Source of the DNA: JBBQWS01 sp038210415
GTDB taxonomy: Bacteria; Actinomycetota; Actinomycetes; Prado026
NCBI GenBank assembly: GCA_038210415.1
Contig: JBBQWS010000005.1
Span: forward strand, 29,895-93,894
DNA: 64,000 nucleotides
Direction of reading: 5' to 3'
Below the pieces are notes generated by a model that was not told the DNA's origin, did not search any database, and saw only the letters and a list, made by a program, of their open reading frames with translations. How positions within the stretch are numbered: the stretch's first letter is position 1; each line of letters opens with the position of its first letter. Below, piece by piece: positions 59,498-64,000 of the stretch. The position numbers were made by a program, and so were the translations under genes.

Positions 59498-59839
59498 ATG
59501 TCGGTCCCGCTGTACCAAGCCAAGGCGGAGTTCTTCCGGACCCTCGGGCACCCGGCCCGGATCCGGGTTCTCGAGCTGCTGAGCGAGCGCGACCACGCGG
59601 TCCACGAGCTGCTGGAGCGGATAGAGATCGAGCCGAGCAACCTCTCCCAGCAGCTCGCGGTGCTGCGCCGCGCCGGGCTGGTCACCCAGACCCGCGAGGG
59701 CGGCCGGGTCGTGTACTCGGTCAGCGTCCCCGAGGTGCGCGACCTGCTGCTGGCCGCCCGGACGATCCTGATCGGCATCATCAGCGACCAGGACGAGCTC
59801 AAAGCCGAGCTCGTACGCGGCCGGCGACGCACCCGATGA
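59498..59839 (+). CDS. ArsR-family winged-helix regulator
   Basis: This 113-residue regulator has the ArsR helix-turn-helix AEFFRTLGHPARIRVLELLS, SNLSQQLAVLRRAGLVTQTR and the wing EGGRVVYSVS. It lacks the usual metal-binding ELCVCDL motif in helix 3 (it has HAVHELLERIEI), so sensing is probably not arsenic. It overlaps the SulP gene by ATGA and probably controls that transporter. TTGACG at 59435 may be its -35. Confidence 0.88.
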   Translation: MSVPLYQAKAEFFRTLGHPARIRVLELLSERDHAVHELLERIEIEPSNLSQQLAVLRRAGLVTQTREGGRVVYSVSVPEVRDLLLAARTILIGIISDQDELKAELVRGRRRTR

Positions 59840-61503
59840 GCACGGTCTGGCAGCGCACCCGCGCCCTTCTCCCCCAGGCCGCGGACCTCGCGGCGGCACG
59901 CCGGCAGCCCCGCCGGGACGTCGTGGCCGGGGTCACCGTCGCCATCGTCGCTCTGCCGCTGGCACTGGCGTTCGGCATCACCTCGGGGCTAGGCGCCGGC
60001 GCCGGCCTGATCACGGCTATCGTCGCTGGCGTCTGCGCCGGGGTCTTCGGCGGCAGCAACCTGCAGATCAGCGGTCCGACCGGAGCCATGACCGTCGTTC
60101 TCGTGCCGATCGTGGCGCAGTTCGGGCCGTCGGGTGTGCTCGTCGTCAGCATGATCGCCGGGTTGGTGCTGATCGCCCTCGCGTACGCCGGCGCCGGTCG
60201 GTACATGCAGTACATCCCGCTGCCCGTCGTCGAGGGGTTCACCCTCGGCATCGCCGTCATCATCGCGCTGCAGCAGGTGCCGGCGGCGCTGGGCACCAAG
60301 GGTTCCGGGCAGAAGGTCGTCGCCATCGCGTTCGACGCCGTCAGGCACTGGATCAGCACCCCGCACTGGTCGCCGCTGCTCATCGCCTTCTTCGTCGGTG
60401 CGGCCATGCTGCTCACCGCCCGGTTCCGGCCGGGTCTGCCCAGCTCGCTCGCCGCCGTCGCCCTAGCCACCGTCGTCGCCCGCGTCGCGCACCTGGACGT
60501 CGCCACGATCGGCGCGATCCCCACCACGATCCCGGCGCCGAGCCTGCCGACGGTCGAAGCCTCGTCGATCAGTGCCCTTCTCGTGCCGGCCGTGGCCGTC
60601 GCGGCGCTCGCCGCGCTCGAGAGCCTGCTCTCGGCCACGGTCGCCGACGCCATGAGTGTCGGTGAGCATCACGACTCCAACCGTGAGCTCTTCGGCCAGG
60701 GCGTCGCCAACCTCGTGTCACCGTTGTTCGGCGGCATCCCGGCGACAGCGGCGATCGCCCGTACCGCGGTGAACGTCCGGTCCGGCGCCCGGTCGAGGCT
60801 GTCGGCCGTGACGCAGTCGGTCGTGCTGCTGGTCGTCGTCCTCGTCGCGTCGCACTGGGTCTCGACCATCCCGATCGCGGCGCTCTCCGGCGTGCTGCTC
60901 GCCACGACGGTGCAGATGGTGGAGGTGTCGAGCCTGCGCGCGATCGCGCGAGCGACGCGGGGGGACGCCGTCGCGCTCGTGGTCACGGCGCTGTCCACCG
61001 TGGCGTTCGACCTGGTCACCGCCGTGATCCTCGGTCTCGTCGTCGCCGGGGTCTTTGCCCTCCAGCAGGTCGCGCAGTCGGCCCGGCTGGACGAGACCTC
61101 GTTGGACGACGCCGACCACAGCAGCGAGGAGCAGTCTCTGCTCGACGAACACATCGTGGCTTACCGCCTGGAGGGATCGCTCTTCTTCGGTGCGGCCCAC
61201 TCGTTCCTCCTCGCGCTCTCCGAGGTCAGCGAGGTCCGGGTGGTTGTCCTGCGCATGTCGCGGATCACGACCCTGGACGCCACCGGCGCCTCGGTGCTGG
61301 CGGACACCATCAAGCGGCTAGAGGCACGAGCGGTGACCGTGCTGCTGTCCGGCGTGAGGCCTGAGCACGAGCCGGTGCTGAGCCGACTCGGGGTGCACTC
61401 CGAGCTCGCCCACGAGCGACACGTGTTCGCGACCACGCCCGAAGCCATCGCACACGCCCGCATGCACGCGGCCCGGCAGGTCCACACGCCGGACGCCCCC
61501 TGA
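59836..61503 (+). CDS. SulP-family anion transporter
   Basis: This 555-residue protein has about eleven to thirteen helices in SLC26/SulP order: VVAGVTVAIVALPLALAFGI, the conserved loop GGSNLQISGPTGAMTVVLVP, and a C-terminal cytoplasmic STAS domain (RLEGSLFFGAAHSFLLALSE, VVLRMSRITTLDATGASVLA). Substrates in the family include sulfate, bicarbonate and other anions. Coupling to an ArsR gene is common in actinobacteria and may mean CO2 or redox control, but the signal is unknown. Confidence 0.9.
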   Translation: MSTVWQRTRALLPQAADLAAARRQPRRDVVAGVTVAIVALPLALAFGITSGLGAGAGLITAIVAGVCAGVFGGSNLQISGPTGAMTVVLVPIVAQFGPSGVLVVSMIAGLVLIALAYAGAGRYMQYIPLPVVEGFTLGIAVIIALQQVPAALGTKGSGQKVVAIAFDAVRHWISTPHWSPLLIAFFVGAAMLLTARFRPGLPSSLAAVALATVVARVAHLDVATIGAIPTTIPAPSLPTVEASSISALLVPAVAVAALAALESLLSATVADAMSVGEHHDSNRELFGQGVANLVSPLFGGIPATAAIARTAVNVRSGARSRLSAVTQSVVLLVVVLVASHWVSTIPIAALSGVLLATTVQMVEVSSLRAIARATRGDAVALVVTALSTVAFDLVTAVILGLVVAGVFALQQVAQSARLDETSLDDADHSSEEQSLLDEHIVAYRLEGSLFFGAAHSFLLALSEVSEVRVVVLRMSRITTLDATGASVLADTIKRLEARAVTVLLSGVRPEHEPVLSRLGVHSELAHERHVFATTPEAIAHARMHAARQVHTPDAP

Positions 61504-61526
61504 CCCCGGTCGGTACGCTCGCAGAC

Positions 61527-61889
61527 GTGCACCCCGACCGCCGCTGGCCCCGTTCCGTCTTCGGCGTCGGCACCGAGCCCGACCCGCGGCTCTCCTTCGC
61601 CAACGAACGCACCTTTCTGGCGTGGATCCGTACGGCCCTCGCCCTGCTCGCCGCCGGGGTGGCCCTGGACTCCGTGACCGTGTCGCTCAGCACCCACCTG
61701 GTCCGCGCCGTTGCCGTCCTGCTCACCCTCGGCGGCTGCGTCGGAGCCGGCTCGGCGTGGTTCCGTTGGGCCCGGGCCGAGCGGGCGATGCGCGCCCACG
61801 AGCCGTTGCCGGCGCCCACGTTCGCCGCCCCCCTCGCCCTGCTGGTGGTAGTCGTGGGTGTGGCGGCGCTGAGCGGGATCCTGCGTTGA
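61527..61889 (+). CDS. DUF202/YidH-family membrane protein
   Basis: This 120-residue protein has three transmembrane helices and the DUF202 motif LSFANERTFLAWIRTALALLAAG. Function is unknown. The GTG start has TACGCT 7 nt upstream and no ribosome binding site. It is followed by a second DUF202 gene with a 4-nt overlap, a pairing that is common for this family. Confidence 0.85.
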   Translation: MHPDRRWPRSVFGVGTEPDPRLSFANERTFLAWIRTALALLAAGVALDSVTVSLSTHLVRAVAVLLTLGGCVGAGSAWFRWARAERAMRAHEPLPAPTFAAPLALLVVVVGVAALSGILR

Positions 61890-62203
61890 GCAGCCCCGGT
61901 GAGGCGGACGAGCTCGACGAACGCACCTCGCTGGCCTGGACGCGCACCGGTCTCGCTCTCGCCCTCGCAGCCGTCGTCGTCGCGCGCCTGACCGTGTCCC
62001 GTCTCGGGCCCGTCTCGGTCGCGGTGGCCGTGCTGGGTGTCGTGGTCGCGGGCTGGATCCTCGTCAGCAGCCGGCAGCGGTTCCGGGCGGCGCACCTGGC
62101 ACTGGCCCAGGGTCGGCACCGACCCGATGCGCGGCTTCCGGCAGCGCTCGCCGCCTTCGTGGCCGTCGTCGCCTTGGTCGAACTCGGTGCGCTGCTGCGC
62201 TGA
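61886..62203 (+). CDS. DUF202-family membrane protein
   Basis: This 105-residue protein has the shorter DUF202 layout: ELDERTSLAWTRTGLALALA, then two more helices. It starts at a TTG at 61886 that overlaps the upstream stop as TTGA. Together with the upstream gene it may form a heteromeric membrane protein; role unknown. Confidence 0.82.
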   Translation: MSSPGEADELDERTSLAWTRTGLALALAAVVVARLTVSRLGPVSVAVAVLGVVVAGWILVSSRQRFRAAHLALAQGRHRPDARLPAALAAFVAVVALVELGALLR

Positions 62204-62329
62204 ACGAGCGAGTGCGAACGCGCTAGTCGGTAGTGCGTAGGCAGCATCTTTGTTGCTCTGCCTTGCTTTTCGTGCCCCCTCAGTCGATGGAGACCGTGAC
62301 CGCGCCCCTCGCGAAGAAGGATCTGTGCC

Positions 62330-62764
62330 GTGAATCCGCTAGAGCAGCTCGCCGCAGAGAACTTCGACGCCGGATCCACCACCGAGGTCATCCGCCCCGC
62401 CGCCCGCCTCGGCGAGGTCGCTGCCCGGACGGTGCTGACCAAGCTGGCCCTGCGTGACGCCCGCCACGGCGGCGAGTGGATCGCGTCCCCGTCGCTGTGG
62501 GAACGCTACGACCGGCCATGGGCGCGGGGCGACAACCCGGGCGACGCGATGCTCATGGGGAGCATCCAGGTCGCCTACGGCACCCCGACGACGTACGAGA
62601 TCACCATCTACCGCGCGACCGTCACCCAGACCGGCGTCGACGCGGGTTGGACGGTGCGCAGCCTGTGCGACGAAGCCCTCGGCTACGCCGACCTGTCGCT
62701 GGACACCTGCCCGCGAGTCGACATGGCGCCGCCGCCGAAGCGATTCCAGTTCAAGAGCGTGTGA
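62330..62764 (+). CDS. Conserved hypothetical protein, 144 residues
   Basis: This protein begins NPLEQLAAENFDAGSTTEVI and has a central beta-rich part SIQVAYGTPTTYEITIYRAT and VTQTGVDAGWTVRSLCDEAL, ending with PPKRFQFKSV. It is a soluble protein of unknown function; I recall similar genes only from actinobacteria. The GTG start at 62330 has weak upstream signals. It overlaps the converging HelD-like gene by 14 nt. Confidence 0.7.
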   Translation: MNPLEQLAAENFDAGSTTEVIRPAARLGEVAARTVLTKLALRDARHGGEWIASPSLWERYDRPWARGDNPGDAMLMGSIQVAYGTPTTYEITIYRATVTQTGVDAGWTVRSLCDEALGYADLSLDTCPRVDMAPPPKRFQFKSV

Positions 62765-64000
62765 CCGCCGCCGACAGGCCGGCAAGACCCGGCGGCAACG
62801 GCCGTCGGTGCAGCACCGTGAGCCGCTGGGTCGGTCGGGTCAGCGCGACGTAGAGGTCGTTGACCCCGCGAGCGGACTCCTCGACGATCGCCGCCGGCTC
62901 GACGACGATGACCACGTCGAACTCCAGGCCTTTGGCCTCGGTCGCGGTCAACAGGAGTGCGCCGTCACCGATCTTGGCCAGCACCGCCTGGGCCTCGGCG
63001 CGAAGCGCCCTCGGCACGACCACCGCGACGCTGCCACCGGCGACGGTCCGCAGCTCGTCGCGCACCACGGTCGCAAGGCGCCCCCAGCCGGGCTCGGCGA
63101 CCCGTTCGGCCGTCGGTTCCCAGTCGCCTTCGCGGGCCGACGTCGGCATCGCGGCCACGACGCCGGCCGCACGGAGCAGTGCCGACGCGACGGCCATGAT
63201 GCGACCCGGGGTGCGGTAGTTGACCGTGAGCTCCTCGAGGCTCCACCGCTCGGCCACGTGCGGGTCGAGCGCCGCCGCCCAGGACCGGGCCCCGGCCGCG
63301 GACCCGGTCTGCGCGATGTCGCCCACCACGGTCATCGACTTCGACGGGCAGCGGCGCATCAGCACCCGCCACTGCATGGCGGACAGCTCCTGGGCCTCGT
63401 CGACGACTACGTGGCCGAACGCCCACGTGCGGTCCTGCGCGGCGCGCTCGGCGGCCGGGCGGTGGGACGCCGGTCCCGAGTAGCGATCGAGCAGGGTGTC
63501 GGCCGTGAGGAGCCCGTTGCCTCCGGAGAGCTGCAGCACCCCTCGGGCGTACTCGAGGTCGACGGCACGTTCGGCTGCAGCCCGGGCCGCCTCGTGTCGC
63601 GCAGCCGTGTCGTCCTCGCCGAGCAGCTCGGCCGCCTCGTCGAGCAGCGGCACGTCGGAGACGGTGAACGGCGCCGACGCGTCGCGTTCGAGGAGCTGGC
63701 GCTCGTTCTTCGGCAGGTCCGGCGCGGCAATCTCCAGCGCGATGCCGTCGGCGAACAGGTCGGTCAGCAACCGCTTCGCGGTCAGCTCCGGCCACAGCGC
63801 GTCGATGGCCTCGGTGACCGGGGCGCTGGCCCGCAGCTCGTCGCGGATGACGGCGAGGTCGCCCACGGTCAGCAGGTTCGGCCCGCCGAACAGGTCCGTG
63901 CCGACCTTGTCGGCGACCTGCCCGGCCAGCGCGTCGATGAGGTGCCGGGTGAACACCCGCCGGGCCGGATTGTGCGCCAGCCGCGACGCGCGCGCCCGCT
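62751..64000 (-). CDS. HelD-like helicase (RNA polymerase recycling factor), C-terminal part
   Basis: The frame continues past the right edge (upstream residues RLAHNPARRVFTRH are still in frame), so about 416 C-terminal residues are visible. It has helicase motif II VVVDEAQELS, motif III TVVGDIAQTG, motif IV/V NYRTPGRIMAVA and motif VI EAKGLEFDVVIVV with VALTRPTQRL. This is the 1A/2A arrangement of HelD, a UvrD-like ATPase that removes RNA polymerase from stalled complexes. The long HelD insertion between 1A and 2A is visible as residues 1-170 of this fragment. Confidence 0.87.
   Translation of the reverse strand, partial: RARASRLAHNPARRVFTRHLIDALAGQVADKVGTDLFGGPNLLTVGDLAVIRDELRASAPVTEAIDALWPELTAKRLLTDLFADGIALEIAAPDLPKNERQLLERDASAPFTVSDVPLLDEAAELLGEDDTAARHEAARAAAERAVDLEYARGVLQLSGGNGLLTADTLLDRYSGPASHRPAAERAAQDRTWAFGHVVVDEAQELSAMQWRVLMRRCPSKSMTVVGDIAQTGSAAGARSWAAALDPHVAERWSLEELTVNYRTPGRIMAVASALLRAAGVVAAMPTSAREGDWEPTAERVAEPGWGRLATVVRDELRTVAGGSVAVVVPRALRAEAQAVLAKIGDGALLLTATEAKGLEFDVVIVVEPAAIVEESARGVNDLYVALTRPTQRLTVLHRRPLPPGLAGLSAAVTRS

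Overview
The window is 64 kb of very GC-rich, densely packed chromosome from an actinobacterium. The evidence for this is a WhiB-family regulator, a PdtaS-type sensor kinase, a nickel superoxide dismutase, a SigF/RsbW pair, a SigH/RsrA pair with a ZAS anti-sigma factor, the 24-residue ribosomal protein bL37, the mycobacterial-type biotin synthase auxiliary protein BsaP, and a HelD-type helicase. I cannot name the genus. No rRNA, tRNA, prophage, insertion sequence or CRISPR array was recognised. Many genes have no ribosome binding site and instead carry a TANNNT -10 hexamer 6-8 nt before the start codon, the pattern of leaderless transcripts.

Layout. 1-9.4 kb: a minus-strand series of small-molecule enzymes (hydrolases, cupin, methyltransferase, phosphotransferase-like kinase, two NTF2-like proteins, zinc-less alcohol dehydrogenase) around one large SARP/BTAD-ATPase regulator. 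9.4-11.5 kb: malic enzyme and the divergent sodX/sodN pair. 11.5-14.2 kb: a chimeric sortase remnant and a set of small membrane proteins divergent from a TetR regulator that has two likely operators. 14.2-18.9 kb: phosphatase, acetyltransferase, cation exporter, rsbW-sigF and a lipid kinase. 19-42 kb: a block matching the M. tuberculosis order whiB1-pdtaS-TB7.3-rshA-sigH-SRAP-aroA-rsgA, interrupted by biotin genes (bioF, bioD, bioB, bsaP; no bioA), a DasR-like regulator with a sugar-isomerase gene, a lone pilT, a biotin carboxylase and two HD-GYP genes. 42-48.6 kb: hisN, CBS, AI-2E-family protein, P450 and siroheme synthase. 48.6-52.4 kb: a small secreted peptide gene divergent from an XRE-TPR regulator, followed by a GH36 alpha-galactosidase. 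52.7-64 kb: FAD oxidoreductases, a DUF4331 trio, a TetR-controlled sarcosine/dimethylglycine dehydrogenase-like enzyme, an ArsR-SulP operon, DUF202 membrane proteins and the C-terminal part of a HelD-like helicase running off the right edge.

How genes work together. Biotin made by BioF/BioD/BioB with BsaP would be used by the adjacent AccC-type carboxylase and its 71-residue carrier. Two loci look like possible signalling modules not known to me from this lineage. One is the exported peptide (about 18 mature residues ending in RCC) opposite an XRE-TPR regulator. The other is a 21-codon ORF with a perfect Shine-Dalgarno sequence directly upstream of an active-looking HD-GYP gene and a degenerate HD-GYP gene. 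Several regulatory sites are visible: a DasR-type dre palindrome lying inside a promoter spacer, a CRP-like site before whiB1/wblE, and palindromes at both TetR genes.
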